A program made the position numbers and the translations under genes. Below, in pieces: positions 50,699 to 60,420 of a DNA stretch of 64,000 bases. How positions within the stretch are numbered: the first letter of the stretch is position 1; the number at the start of each line of letters is the position of its first letter. The notes under the pieces were generated by a model. It was not told the DNA's origin and did not search any database. It was given only the letters and a program-made list of their open reading frames with translations. Origin of the DNA: Ginsengibacter sp963792025 (GTDB lineage Bacteria; Bacteroidota; Bacteroidia; Chitinophagales; Chitinophagaceae); assembly GCA_963792025.1 (NCBI GenBank), contig CAWBUS010000008.1, positions 186,001-250,000 on the forward strand. The letters are read 5' to 3'.

Positions 50699-50735
50699 AT
50701 TACACTCCTAAAAAAACTCGAATTTTGTTTGCCTG

Positions 50736-50927
50736 TCATAGGGTTGCGAAATTTCTATTCTGAGTTCCTGAATCCCATGCGCCTGAAGCGCAATGGTTGA
50801 GGTCAACATTGTTTAGGTCAAAGCCGGGCAATTCATCGGCGGCATTCCATTGGAGGGTTATATCCGCGTTTAGTAAAACGGCCCCGGGCTCGCTTATGTC
50901 CCACGTCTTATTTACTACCTGTTGCAT
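50736..50927 (-). pseudogene. Remnant of a large surface protein
   Basis: The 63-codon frame reads VVNKTWDISEPGAVLLNADI, then TLQWNAADELPGFDLNNVDL and CASGAWDSGTQNRNFATL. The TWDIxE...vTLQWNAADE...WD pattern is a repeated domain end in very large secreted proteins of this phylum, usually just before a type IX secretion domain. Here only one copy remains, with no signal, no C-terminal domain and a start codon that is not convincing. I read it as a fragment left after deletion. Confidence 0.5.
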
Positions 50928-51406
50928 GAAATGGAGGAAGATTTTTTTATGCTGAAGTCTTTTGGCAAACTATTAAATCAAAAAATACCGAGGCTAACTT
51001 TGCTTTAACCTTTCCCATTGGACTACAATACATTCATAAAAATTGGGGTAACTAAATCTGCTCTAAAAACATAATGGAGTCGAATATGATTACCATGTAT
51101 TCGACTTGAAGCGAAAGACTGAATGCAGTAGCCTCTGTAAGTAATTAATTACTTTAACGACCATTAAATAAAAGTCCCCATTAGGCAACGGGGCCTTTCA
51201 TTTGAAAAAACTTTGCTCTGCAAATTATGGCCGAACCAAGTGCCTGGTTCCGAATGGTGGTGTGGTTAAATGCTCTCGCATTCCCCCATAAATCAATTTT
51301 TATTCATATACTACTATAGCTTACATTTATCATTAATTTTCAATTTGATAAAGCATTCCTGTTTTTGAAATAGAAAAATTTTATGATTTGTAAATATGGC
51401 TTTGAT
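50928..51406. other. Intergenic region without recognised genes
   Basis: These 479 bp hold no convincing gene. The part 51165-51215 contains a weak hairpin, CCCC and GGGG around ATTAGGCAAC, followed on the minus strand by GACTTTTATTT. The remaining sequence is A+T-rich. I see no promoter of consensus quality for the downstream alpha-glucosidase gene. Confidence 0.5.
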
Positions 51407-53155
51407 ATGAGAAAAAAGAAGTACTTCTTACATTTTATAATTGCGACTTTATGTCTTACCGTAACATCATGCAAATCCACAACAAGCAACCAGGTTTTAA
51501 ACAGTACTGACAGCATTGTTGGCAGAAAGTGGTGGAAAGAAGCGATCGTTTATCAAATTTATCCACGGAGTTTTAAGGATAGCGATGGCGATGGCATTGG
51601 CGACCTCAAAGGCATTATATCCAAACTTGATTATATTAAAAGCCTGGGGATAAATACTGTCTGGCTCAATCCAATTTATTCGTCACCTAATGATGATAAT
51701 GGCTACGACGTAAGCGACTACGGAAACATTATGAAAGATTTTGGTAATATGGCAGATTTCGATTCGCTGTTAACGGAAATGCATAAGCGAGGTATTAAAC
51801 TGGTGATGGACCTGGTAGTTAATCACAGTAGTGATGAACATGAATGGTTTAAGCAAAGCCGCAGTTCAAGAACTAATCCTTACCGTAATTACTATCATTG
51901 GTGGAATGCCGAAAAGGGAAGACCACCTTACCGTTATAGTATATTTGATATTAATAACGATGCATGGATGTACGATTCAACAACCAATGCATATTATTTG
52001 CATTATTTTTCACGCAAACAACCGGATCTTAATTGGGAGAATCCGAAGGTGCGAAGTGAAGTGTACGACATCATGAAATTCTGGGCAGATAAAGGTATTG
52101 ATGGCTTCCGCCTGGATGCGTTCCAGTTCGCAGCCAAAGACACAACATTTCCTGTGTTTCCAAAAGGTTTTGAAAAAAACTTTTCGCTGTATTATGCTAT
52201 GCAGGGCAACCTGCATCAATATTTGCAGGAGATGAATAATGAAGTTTTAAGTAAGTATAATGTGATGAGCGTTGCAGAAGGAGCCGGTAATTCGTTCAAG
52301 GATGCGCATGATTTAGTAGATTCGAACCGTCATGAATTAAATATGGCGTATGCTTTTGAGGGCGTTGATATTGCCAAACCCGGCGGCTATAGCCTGCTAC
52401 ATTTTAAAGAAGTCTTCACCAGGTGGGATAGCGCCTTTGCCAATAATGGCTGGCTATCTATCTTTCTGGCAAACCATGACCAGGCAAGGATGGTCAGCAG
52501 GTTTGGAAATGACAGTCCTGCTTATAGGAATTTATCTTCTGAAATGCTTACCACGTTTATAATGACCATGCGGGGCACGCCTTACTATTACCAGGGCGAT
52601 GAATTGGGAATGACGAACGCAGGCTTTACCAAAATAGAAGACTACAGGGATATGCCTACGATCAATCAATACCTGCATCTTAAAAACGTCGGCGGAGATC
52701 TTAATAAATTCTTTAAAGAAAAGCAATTTACTGACCGCGATAACAGCCGCACGCCTTTTCAGTGGGATAGCACAGCCAATGCAGGTTTTACAACCGGCAG
52801 GCCATGGATAGAAGTAAACAAAAATTACAAAACCATAAATGAAGCTGTCGAAGAAAATGATCCCAACAGTAGCTTGAACTATTTCAGAAAAATAGTGAAG
52901 TTGCGCAAAGAGAACCTAGCACTCATTTATGGAAAATATACTTTGCTCGATAGAGATAACCCTAACGTTTACGCTTACACGAGAGAGCTGGATGGAAAAA
53001 AATTACTGGCACTTTTAAATTTTACAAGTAAAATTGCTGACTTTAAATCCGGGTTAGATATGAGCAAGGCTAAATTGCTTCTGGATAATTACTCACATCC
53101 GTCAAAGGGAAATAATACTTTACAGCCCTATGAGGCGTCAGTCTATGAACTCTGA
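51407..53155 (+). CDS. Exported GH13 alpha-glucosidase
   Basis: I choose the ATG at 51407 (MRKKKYFLHFIIATLCLTVT, then lipobox SCKS), because it gives an SPII leader; an ATG at 51383 adds 8 residues. The protein is a GH13 enzyme of the oligo-1,6-glucosidase/alpha-glucosidase subfamily: YQIYPRSFKDSDGDGIGDLK, LVMDLVVNHSSDEHEWF, GIDGFRLDAFQF with the nucleophile Asp, SVAEGAG with the acid Glu and FLANHDQARMV with the stabilising Asp. It should hydrolyse alpha-linked glucose from oligosaccharides outside the cytoplasm. A short C-terminal beta domain follows. There are no transport genes next to it. Confidence 0.93.
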   Translation: MRKKKYFLHFIIATLCLTVTSCKSTTSNQVLNSTDSIVGRKWWKEAIVYQIYPRSFKDSDGDGIGDLKGIISKLDYIKSLGINTVWLNPIYSSPNDDNGYDVSDYGNIMKDFGNMADFDSLLTEMHKRGIKLVMDLVVNHSSDEHEWFKQSRSSRTNPYRNYYHWWNAEKGRPPYRYSIFDINNDAWMYDSTTNAYYLHYFSRKQPDLNWENPKVRSEVYDIMKFWADKGIDGFRLDAFQFAAKDTTFPVFPKGFEKNFSLYYAMQGNLHQYLQEMNNEVLSKYNVMSVAEGAGNSFKDAHDLVDSNRHELNMAYAFEGVDIAKPGGYSLLHFKEVFTRWDSAFANNGWLSIFLANHDQARMVSRFGNDSPAYRNLSSEMLTTFIMTMRGTPYYYQGDELGMTNAGFTKIEDYRDMPTINQYLHLKNVGGDLNKFFKEKQFTDRDNSRTPFQWDSTANAGFTTGRPWIEVNKNYKTINEAVEENDPNSSLNYFRKIVKLRKENLALIYGKYTLLDRDNPNVYAYTRELDGKKLLALLNFTSKIADFKSGLDMSKAKLLLDNYSHPSKGNNTLQPYEASVYEL

Positions 53156-53352
53156 TATGCAAAAAAATAACGATCGGCCGTCGTTGAAATACTGTCGCAA
53201 GTGGCCATTACTGTCTTAATTTTTTAAATTATTTCTTTAAAATCGCTTTTGATCTGATAACTATCGGATTGAGTTATATTTGAAGAGCAACGGATGCGGT
53301 CGGGCGAACGAACGTCAGCATTATAAAATCTAAATAACATAAAACTAATAAC

Positions 53353-53784
53353 ATGAACACAGTTAAAAAAATATTGATCGCAATTGACGACGGATCTATG
53401 TCGGAAAAGGTTGCCTTAAGTGGATTTCAGTTAGGAAAACAATTAAATGCAGAAATAGCAGTGTTGAGCGCTATTGACATTTCGCTGATGAGGCGGGGGG
53501 ACGAAGTTACACAAAGTGAACTGGAGGATTTGGCGAAAGATGAAGTAAGAAAAAGCCAGCAAGCGCTTATTGACAAAGTGTTTAAAGATTTTAAAGTGCT
53601 TGCTTTTGTGGAAGACGGAAAACCTTCCGAAGCGATTTTAAAAATTGCTGATGAATGGGGAGCAGATTTAATTGTATTAGGTACCCACGGCAGAACAGGC
53701 CTAAAACACTTACTTATGGGCAGCGTTGCAGAAAGAGTAATGAGGCATTCTCTGAAGCCATTAGTTATTATACCATTCAAATAA
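53353..53784 (+). CDS. Universal stress protein, UspA family
   Basis: The 143-residue protein shows the UspA fold: KKILIAIDDGSMSEKVALSG, AEIAVLSAIDISLM, and the ATP-binding signature GTHGRTGLKHLLMGSVAERV followed by MRHSLKPLVIIPF. The G-2x-G-9x-G(S/T) motif makes it an ATP-binding member. A gap of 197 bp precedes it. The 21-bp gap to the next gene suggests cotranscription with the GMC oxidoreductase genes. Confidence 0.93.
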   Translation: MNTVKKILIAIDDGSMSEKVALSGFQLGKQLNAEIAVLSAIDISLMRRGDEVTQSELEDLAKDEVRKSQQALIDKVFKDFKVLAFVEDGKPSEAILKIADEWGADLIVLGTHGRTGLKHLLMGSVAERVMRHSLKPLVIIPFK

Positions 53785-53805
53785 TAACGGTTAAATAATC
53801 TTGAT

Positions 53806-54369
53806 ATGAACCGCCGTCTTTTACTCAAAGAAGCAGGTGTTGTTGTACTCTACAGTAGTTTCCCTTCTGTTCTTAGTGAGTTTATTTCTTCCTGTAATAC
53901 CAAAGAAAAGAAATTGCGTGCGGGCTTTTTTTCTGATGATGAATTTCAATTAACGGAACAACTTACTGATACGCTGTTTCCCAAAACCACAACACCTGGC
54001 GCATTGGAAATGCAGTTGCCTTACTTCATTGACCTTGTTGTAAAAAATTGTATGAGCAGTGATGATCAGCAATTAATTAATAAAGGATTGCAACAATTAA
54101 ATGATGCAGAAGGTGGAAAATTTGCATCTCTTTCAAAAGAAAAAAAACTGAATGCAATAAACAAAATTGATGTTGCTGCTTACAAAAATGACGCAGATAA
54201 CTCATGGTTCAAAATAATAAAAAAACTGGCATTGATCGGATACTTTACATCGCAGGAAGGAATGACGAAAGCATTGAACTATGTAAAAGTTCCCGGAGAT
54301 TATGAAGCTTGTATTCCTTATAAAAAAGGAGAGAAAGCATTGGCTAAAACTTTTTTGCTATACTGGTAG
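53806..54369 (+). CDS. Gluconate 2-dehydrogenase subunit 3 family protein
   Basis: The 187-residue protein starts MNRRLLLKEAGVVVLYSSFP with a twin-arginine-like RR and a lipobox-like SSC near residue 30, so it is probably exported. FFSDDEFQLTEQLTDTLFPK followed by TTTPGALEMQLPYFIDLVVK is the gluconate 2-dehydrogenase subunit 3 signature. It is the small partner of the GMC oxidoreductase encoded 30 bp later. A cytochrome subunit is missing, as is usual for this phylum. Confidence 0.9.
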   Translation: MNRRLLLKEAGVVVLYSSFPSVLSEFISSCNTKEKKLRAGFFSDDEFQLTEQLTDTLFPKTTTPGALEMQLPYFIDLVVKNCMSSDDQQLINKGLQQLNDAEGGKFASLSKEKKLNAINKIDVAAYKNDADNSWFKIIKKLALIGYFTSQEGMTKALNYVKVPGDYEACIPYKKGEKALAKTFLLYW

Positions 54370-54399
54370 AAAGATATTCCTGTAAATAAAAAATAAAAT

Positions 54400-56067
54400 A
54401 TGTATGATGCAATTGTAGTAGGCTCGGGCATTTCCGGCGGCTGGGCGGCAAAAGAACTTTGCGAAAAAGGATTGAAAACATTGCTGTTGGAAAGAGGCCG
54501 TGACGTAAAGCACGTGCAGGATTATCCTACGGCTAACCTAGATCCCTGGGAAATTCCAAATCGAAATATGCTTACGCAGGAAGATTTGGAAATCTATCCC
54601 GTTCAAAGTAAAGTATATCATTTCGGGCAGGATGATAAACACTTTTTTGTAAAAGATACGGAGCATCCTTACGAACAGGCAAAACCTTTTTGGTGGACGC
54701 AGGGCAACCAGGTTGGCGGTAAATCATTGCTTTGGAGCAGGCATACATTTCGCTGGAGTGATTTGGATTTTGAAGCAAACATGCGAGAAGGCGTAGGCAT
54801 TGACTGGCCCATTCGTTATAAAGATATTTCGCCGTGGTATGATTATGTAGAACGTTTCATTGGTGTAAGTGGAAAGAATGAAGGCTTACCTCAGTTACCT
54901 GATGGACAATTTATTCCTCCTTTCGAAATGAATTGCCTTGAAAAACATTTGAAGAAGAGTATTGAAGAAAAATTTAAAGAACGGAATTTAATTCAGAGCA
55001 GAATGGCTGTACTAACGCAGCCGCATAACGGCAGAGGTAAATGTATGTCAAGAAATCTTTGTCACCGCGGATGCCCGTATGGCGCCTATTTCAGCAGTAA
55101 CTCTTCCACTTTGCCGGCGGCTTATGCAACAGGCAATCTTACGTTGCGGCCATTTTCGGTAGTGCAAGGTATTATATGGGATAAACAAAAAAATAAAGCA
55201 ACCGGTGTCCGAATTATTGATGCTGAAACAATGGAGACCTTTGAATATTTTGCTCCCGTTATTTTTTTAAACGCATCTGCATTAGCAACAACGAAAATTT
55301 TAATGCAATCAACTTCAGACAGATTTCCAAATGGATTTGCCAATGATAGCGGCGTTGTTGGTCATTATCTCATGGATCACTATTCAGGGCCGGGTGCTGC
55401 GGCTGGTTATGATATTTTAAGAGATCAATACTATTTTGGTCAACGGTCAACTTCTGTTTATGTACCAAGATTTCAAAACTTAAAGGAGCGTGACAGGAAA
55501 TATGCAAGAGGATTTGCTTATGAAGTTTATGTTTCAAGAGGCGACTGGACAAGAGGTTATCATGGTGCAGGCGCCGGCGCAGATTGGAAAGATTCGTTAT
55601 CTGAACCCGGCGACTGGCAGGCAAGTATGTTTGCCTTTGGCGAATGCTTGCCGGATTATAAAAACCGCGTTTATCTCGATGAAACAAAAAAAGATAAATG
55701 GGGGCTTCCACTTTTAAGCATCGAAATGGAATACGGCGAAAATGAAAAAGCTATGAGAGATGACATGATAAATTCGGCAAAAGAAATGCTTACAAGCGCC
55801 GGCCCAACCTGGGTTTCAGAAATTACCGATCCTTCGGTACCCGGAATGACCATTCACGAAATGGGAACGGCACGCATGGGTAACGATCCAAAGACCTCCG
55901 TCTTAAATAAATTCAATCAATGTCATGATGCGCCGAATGTATTTATTACAGATGGAGCTTGTATGGTTTCAACTGCCTGTCAAAATCCATCGCTTACCTA
56001 TATGGCATTAACTGCAAGGGCTTGTGATTATGCAGTGAAACAATTGAAGAAGGGTGAAATAAAATAA
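54400..56067 (+). CDS. GMC-family oxidoreductase
   Basis: The 555-residue protein has an FAD-binding start DAIVVGSGISGGWAAKELCE, a GGKSLLWSRHTFRW segment, CMSRNLCHRGCPYGAYFSSN with a possible Cys-containing cluster and the GMC C-terminal motif IHEMGTARMG with catalytic His and ACQNPSLTYMALTARA with the conserved Asn. It probably oxidises a sugar or polyol in the periplasm with its subunit 3 partner. I cannot name the substrate. The last 74 bp overlap the convergent kinase gene. Confidence 0.92.
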   Translation: MYDAIVVGSGISGGWAAKELCEKGLKTLLLERGRDVKHVQDYPTANLDPWEIPNRNMLTQEDLEIYPVQSKVYHFGQDDKHFFVKDTEHPYEQAKPFWWTQGNQVGGKSLLWSRHTFRWSDLDFEANMREGVGIDWPIRYKDISPWYDYVERFIGVSGKNEGLPQLPDGQFIPPFEMNCLEKHLKKSIEEKFKERNLIQSRMAVLTQPHNGRGKCMSRNLCHRGCPYGAYFSSNSSTLPAAYATGNLTLRPFSVVQGIIWDKQKNKATGVRIIDAETMETFEYFAPVIFLNASALATTKILMQSTSDRFPNGFANDSGVVGHYLMDHYSGPGAAAGYDILRDQYYFGQRSTSVYVPRFQNLKERDRKYARGFAYEVYVSRGDWTRGYHGAGAGADWKDSLSEPGDWQASMFAFGECLPDYKNRVYLDETKKDKWGLPLLSIEMEYGENEKAMRDDMINSAKEMLTSAGPTWVSEITDPSVPGMTIHEMGTARMGNDPKTSVLNKFNQCHDAPNVFITDGACMVSTACQNPSLTYMALTARACDYAVKQLKKGEIK

Positions 56068-58015
56068 AATTTTTCATCGGCTGCGAATATCTTCGATCTT
56101 CGGGCTGCTTCATGCGCTGTAATACAAATTCAATATTTAATTTACATCCATTTCCGGCGCTGGTTTCAATGTCCAGCTTGCCATTATATGCTTCGGTGCG
56201 GTATACAATATTCGTAAGGCCAATTCCTTTGCTCTTTTCTTTCAGGTCGAATCCCTTTCCATTATCGATTATTTCCAGTGCTAATAAATTGCCAGACTGA
56301 ATAAGTGCAATTTTTACTTTGGTGGCTTCAGCATATTTTATAATGTTGTTAAACTGTTCCTGGATAATGCGATAAATATTTACTTTAAGGCCTTCCGGTA
56401 TAGTGTCCTCAGTTATATTTATATCGATCTCAAGGTTTATATTGGTTAATTCAAAACTCTCTGAAAAGTATTCAATTGATTCCTTTAAACTCCTGTTATA
56501 TAACGTGGGAGAAACTAATGAAGCAGATAATTTTCTGATTTCTTCGTTCGCATTAGCTATTATATTGATGCCCGTTTCCATGAGCGATCTGTCTCTATCT
56601 GAAGTAAGATGCAAACTCTTAAAATAAAGCGTTGAAGCAGCTAAGAGCTGATTGATATTATCGTGCAGTTCCCTTCCTATCTCTGAACGGCTTTTTTCCT
56701 GCGCTTCCATTATTTCCTGCTGCTTCATTTCCTTTGCTAAACTCAGTTCTTCCTGAATTTTTAACCTGTCCGTGACATCGTTTATCGTAACCAGGTATGC
56801 TTGTTTGCCCTTATACGTTATTTCAGTCAATGACGGTTCTACCTTCAAAATACTGCCATTCTTTTTTTTGTGGGTCCTAATTGTTTTATCATTGATATAG
56901 TTTCCAGTCAATATCTGATTTCTCATTTTTGAATGATCCTCTGTTTCTCGTATGTCGTAAGCTGTTAATTTTAAAAACTCATTTCTTGAATAATGATAGA
57001 GTTCAGTAGCCGTTTTATTTACTTCTAAAAATTGCAAACTTTTCTTATCTAATATACCAATAGCAAAAGGGCTATCGTTAAAAAGGCTTCTATAAAGACT
57101 TTCAGATTTCCTGAGAGAATCTTCTATTTTCTTTTTTTCTGTTATATCCTGCACAGTACCTAGTGCGGTCTTAACGAAGCCTGGTTTATCAAATTCAAAG
57201 CGGGCACGTTCACTCACCCACTTTTCACCCTTTTGAGTTGTAATTCTATGTTCAATCTCGTACTTGCCGCTTTTTAAGGCCATTTGCCAGCTTTTGTTTA
57301 CCATCTCCCGGTCATCAACATGTACCCTCTCAAGGAAAGACTCGAAGGTCATAGGCGTTCCAATCGGTATTTCAAAAATATGATGGGTTTCGTCAGACCA
57401 CTCCAGCACGTTTTCTGGAATGGTGAGATGCCAACTACCCGTTTTGGCAACCGCCTGGGCATCTTTTAACTGTTGTTCTCTCCTTATTATTTCGGTTTGA
57501 ATGCGCACGAGCTTTTCTTCATGTTCTTTTTGAAGTGTTATCAGGTTACGAACAGAAAGATATTGGAAAATTCTCCCTTTGTGATCAAGTACAGGAGTGA
57601 TAACGGTATCTACCCAATAGTAACTACCATCTTTTGCTTTGTTCTTTATTTCGCCCCTCCAGTGATGGCCTTTACTAATGGTTTGCCACATGTTTTTAAA
57701 AAAATCATCGGTGTGATAACCGCTGTTGATGATCTTGTGAGTTTTTCCAATAAGTTCCGCGGCCGCGTATTTTGATATTTCAGTGAACTTAGTATTGACA
57801 TAAAGAATCTTACCCGCTAAATCGGTCATCGATACAATTGCTGCTTCGTTTACTGCCGCTTCATAGGCCTGAAGTGTCTGCAAAGTCTCTTTATACTGTT
57901 TTCTTAATGAGGGGATATACATATAGGTTTTCTTGGGGTCTTGTCTCGGGGCGAGCCTCATCCTGTTATTACTAAAATAATCATATTTATGAGCTACATC
58001 TATGACTACTATCAT
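55994..58015 (-). CDS. Multi-PAS sensor histidine kinase
   Basis: The 673-residue protein has three PAS domains (about 56-160, 205-292 and 305-415), a HisKA_3-type dimerisation region with His451 in IGRELHDNINQLLAASTLYF and a HATPase domain (about 545-632) with YRIIQEQFNNIIKYAEA (N-box), IIDNGKGFD (G1) and GIGLTNI (G2). It is the NarX-type kinase that normally works with a LuxR-type regulator, but none is seen nearby. No membrane helix or signal is present, so it is cytoplasmic. The first 40 residues are not conserved-looking and a later start (residue 19 or 32) is possible. Its last 70 bp overlap the GMC gene. Confidence 0.92.
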   Translation of the reverse strand: MIVVIDVAHKYDYFSNNRMRLAPRQDPKKTYMYIPSLRKQYKETLQTLQAYEAAVNEAAIVSMTDLAGKILYVNTKFTEISKYAAAELIGKTHKIINSGYHTDDFFKNMWQTISKGHHWRGEIKNKAKDGSYYWVDTVITPVLDHKGRIFQYLSVRNLITLQKEHEEKLVRIQTEIIRREQQLKDAQAVAKTGSWHLTIPENVLEWSDETHHIFEIPIGTPMTFESFLERVHVDDREMVNKSWQMALKSGKYEIEHRITTQKGEKWVSERARFEFDKPGFVKTALGTVQDITEKKKIEDSLRKSESLYRSLFNDSPFAIGILDKKSLQFLEVNKTATELYHYSRNEFLKLTAYDIRETEDHSKMRNQILTGNYINDKTIRTHKKKNGSILKVEPSLTEITYKGKQAYLVTINDVTDRLKIQEELSLAKEMKQQEIMEAQEKSRSEIGRELHDNINQLLAASTLYFKSLHLTSDRDRSLMETGINIIANANEEIRKLSASLVSPTLYNRSLKESIEYFSESFELTNINLEIDINITEDTIPEGLKVNIYRIIQEQFNNIIKYAEATKVKIALIQSGNLLALEIIDNGKGFDLKEKSKGIGLTNIVYRTEAYNGKLDIETSAGNGCKLNIEFVLQRMKQPEDRRYSQPMKNFILFHPSSIVSLHNHKPLQLMPYR

Positions 58016-58358
58016 ACCATAACGTGACGACGATTAACAAAATATTGAATAAGCTCCCGGGCGTTTCAGGGTTCAAAATTATTCGTGGTTGCGTTTGGAA
58101 AGAAAGTATTAGCAAGGCGTATTTCATTATTTATTTTCGAAATATTTCAATTTCGATAAGAAAGATAAAACAGTTATGGGACCTTGATATTTTACACTGT
58201 CTGGCACAATTGCGTTAGGTCGATGAATCATTCTTATTTGTATGGCGTTCCGGCGATCATCCGATAATTTTATAACAGGTATGCTATTTTCTTGTAGTAA
58301 CAATGTTATTGATTGAATCGATCTATGGGTTACTTTCATACAATAAAAAAATACATGT
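58016..58358. other. Divergent intergenic region without recognised genes
   Basis: These 343 bp separate the kinase gene from the GH30-like gene and probably contain both promoters. A 70-codon minus-strand frame starting at 58339 (MKVTHRSIQSITLLLQENSI) is open to 58127, but the product is not recognised, has no signal and is not clearly coding. Confidence 0.4.
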
Positions 58359-60353
58359 ATGAACACATTGCCATATGATAAGAGAATACCTAAATCAATT
58401 TTTTACTTTTCAAAATATCCGGGCCACAGTTTTCTTGTTTTTTCGTTGATGCTCCTGGCAGTCAGCAATGCAGCTTTTGCTCAATCAGAGGTTGAGCCCT
58501 GGGCAAATATGGCTGGTATTCGTGTCAGCGGGCAATTAATCCCGTTTGAAACTGATCTTTCTTTGGTTAGCAATAACTGGTCTGTAATAAAATCGACGGC
58601 ACAGGAACGGCAACAGCCTAAGTATTTGCGTGATGGTAATAAACAAATTGTTACAACAAAAATTGATAGTGTAAACTTTATCGAGACTATTGAAGATAGC
58701 AAGGCGGGAATCGCAAATATAAATGTGGCAGCTTCTTCAAACACGGTTATAGAGAAAGATGTTGCATTTTTCGTGGTGGCCTTGCCATTAGCAGAGTATA
58801 CCAGCGCTATCATAAATCAGCATGGCGTTGGAGCGCCACGAACTTATGTGCCCAGTCTTAGAATAAACAAAACATTTACAGCAGCAGATGTAAGCTTTAT
58901 CTCTAAAAGCCGGAAAGTTGAATTTGTTTTTGACAAACCAACAGAAATCATTTTTAAGAATGACATTGACACCACAAATAAAACAGCCATGGTTTATATT
59001 TCATTGCTGGGTAATGATTTCAAAAAAGATTCATCTTTTGAAAAGAACTTCACTATTAAAGCAAGTGGAACTATCGACAATCGCACGGTAACACTTAAAC
59101 TGAATACTTCAAAAGAGGGAAAACCATTTGATGGCTTTGGTGGTAATTTCCGTTTGCAGAACCCTAAAGCCGATCCGCAGGTAATAGACTATTGTTTGCA
59201 AAATTTAAGAGTGGCTTGGGGCAGGGTCGAGTTTCCGTGGAGATTCTGGCAGCCGGAAGAAAATGTGGATCCGGTAGCCGCTGCCAAAGATGGAAAGTTG
59301 AATCCCCATGTGCAGCAATCGATGGAGATGGCTGCCAGGCTGGGTAAAATGGGAATTCCGATTATTCTTTCAGGATGGTTTCCGCCACAATGGGCAGTGG
59401 TGGGCAAACTGAATATGCGTCCCCAAAACGGCGTTTGGGGTAACCAGTTAGATTCATCTAAAACCGCAGAAATATATAAATCCATCACCGATTATATTCT
59501 GTATTTGAAAAATAACTATAACACCGACGTCGCCTTATTTTCTTTTAATGAATCCGATCTTGGCATTAACGTAAGAGTTACTCCGGCAGAACATGATGCG
59601 TTAATCAAAGGTTTGGGTGGGTACTTCAAATCACATGGATTGTCTACTAAAATGTTATTAGGTGATAATTCAGATGCAACAACTTATCAATTTATTTATC
59701 CCGCTTTGACCGATCCCGATGCTAAACCTTATATAGGAGCCATATCTTTTCATTCATGGCGCGGATGTAATAATGAAACCTTAAAAAAGTGGAAAGCTGC
59801 CTCTGATGAATTACAAGTGCCGCTAATTGTTGGCGAAGGAAGTATTGATGCAGCAGCCTGGAACTATCCTGCTATTTTCCAGGAACAGGTTTACATCATG
59901 CAGGAAATAAATTTATATATCAGGTTGCTTGCAGAATGCCAGCCATTAACAATCCTTCAATGGCAATTCACTTCTGATTATTCTCCGCTCGCAGGCGGTG
60001 GAATTTTTGGAGACAATGGTCCACTCAGGCAAACCCAGCGCTTTTGGAATTTTAAACAATTAGCGTCTACACCCAAGGGTTTGTTTGCTATGCCGGTTAG
60101 TTGCGACGGGCCAAACATAACAGTTGCAGCGCTTGGGAATAATAAGAAAAATATATACGCGATACATATTGTAAATAACGGAGCCGCCCGAAACGCTGTT
60201 CTCACAGGGCTTCCAGCTTCTGTAAAAAAGATGGATATTTATATAACAGATAAAAATGAAGCTGTAAAAAAAGGAATGTTGTTAAAAGTGATTAATGGCA
60301 CCGTAAAGTTTCGCCTTGTTGATGAAAGTTTTATAACATTGATATCGGACTGA
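58359..60353 (+). CDS. Exported GH30-like glycosidase
   Basis: The 664-residue protein has a signal peptide (cleavage about residue 42, AFAQ), a beta-rich N-terminal part (about 45-250), and a TIM-barrel catalytic region beginning DGFGGNFRLQN (about 258) as in GH30 and related clan GH-A enzymes. Putative acid/base Glu398 lies in FSFNESDLG (Asn-Glu pair) and the nucleophile is probably Glu493 in LIVGEGSID. A C-terminal beta domain follows (about 600-664). It probably degrades a beta-linked polysaccharide such as xylan or a glucan, but the subfamily is uncertain. A small TonB plug-like protein gene follows. Confidence 0.78.
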   Translation: MNTLPYDKRIPKSIFYFSKYPGHSFLVFSLMLLAVSNAAFAQSEVEPWANMAGIRVSGQLIPFETDLSLVSNNWSVIKSTAQERQQPKYLRDGNKQIVTTKIDSVNFIETIEDSKAGIANINVAASSNTVIEKDVAFFVVALPLAEYTSAIINQHGVGAPRTYVPSLRINKTFTAADVSFISKSRKVEFVFDKPTEIIFKNDIDTTNKTAMVYISLLGNDFKKDSSFEKNFTIKASGTIDNRTVTLKLNTSKEGKPFDGFGGNFRLQNPKADPQVIDYCLQNLRVAWGRVEFPWRFWQPEENVDPVAAAKDGKLNPHVQQSMEMAARLGKMGIPIILSGWFPPQWAVVGKLNMRPQNGVWGNQLDSSKTAEIYKSITDYILYLKNNYNTDVALFSFNESDLGINVRVTPAEHDALIKGLGGYFKSHGLSTKMLLGDNSDATTYQFIYPALTDPDAKPYIGAISFHSWRGCNNETLKKWKAASDELQVPLIVGEGSIDAAAWNYPAIFQEQVYIMQEINLYIRLLAECQPLTILQWQFTSDYSPLAGGGIFGDNGPLRQTQRFWNFKQLASTPKGLFAMPVSCDGPNITVAALGNNKKNIYAIHIVNNGAARNAVLTGLPASVKKMDIYITDKNEAVKKGMLLKVINGTVKFRLVDESFITLISD

Positions 60354-60420
60354 AAAATATGAAAATTCACAAATTTTAAGAGGTGCTTAAAATATCCCAA
60401 GTCGCAAATATTGCTACTAT

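Noticed and set aside
53225..53352. Palindrome-like CTGATAACTATCGGATTGAG ahead of the universal stress gene, resembling the one after the transposase
   Set aside because: The pairing is imperfect and short; similarity to the palindrome at 22927-22946 is limited to about 11 bases and is likely chance.
58127..58339. Minus-strand frame of 70 codons before the PAS kinase gene
   Set aside because: No recognised motif, no leader and uncertain codon use; left as part of the intergenic description.
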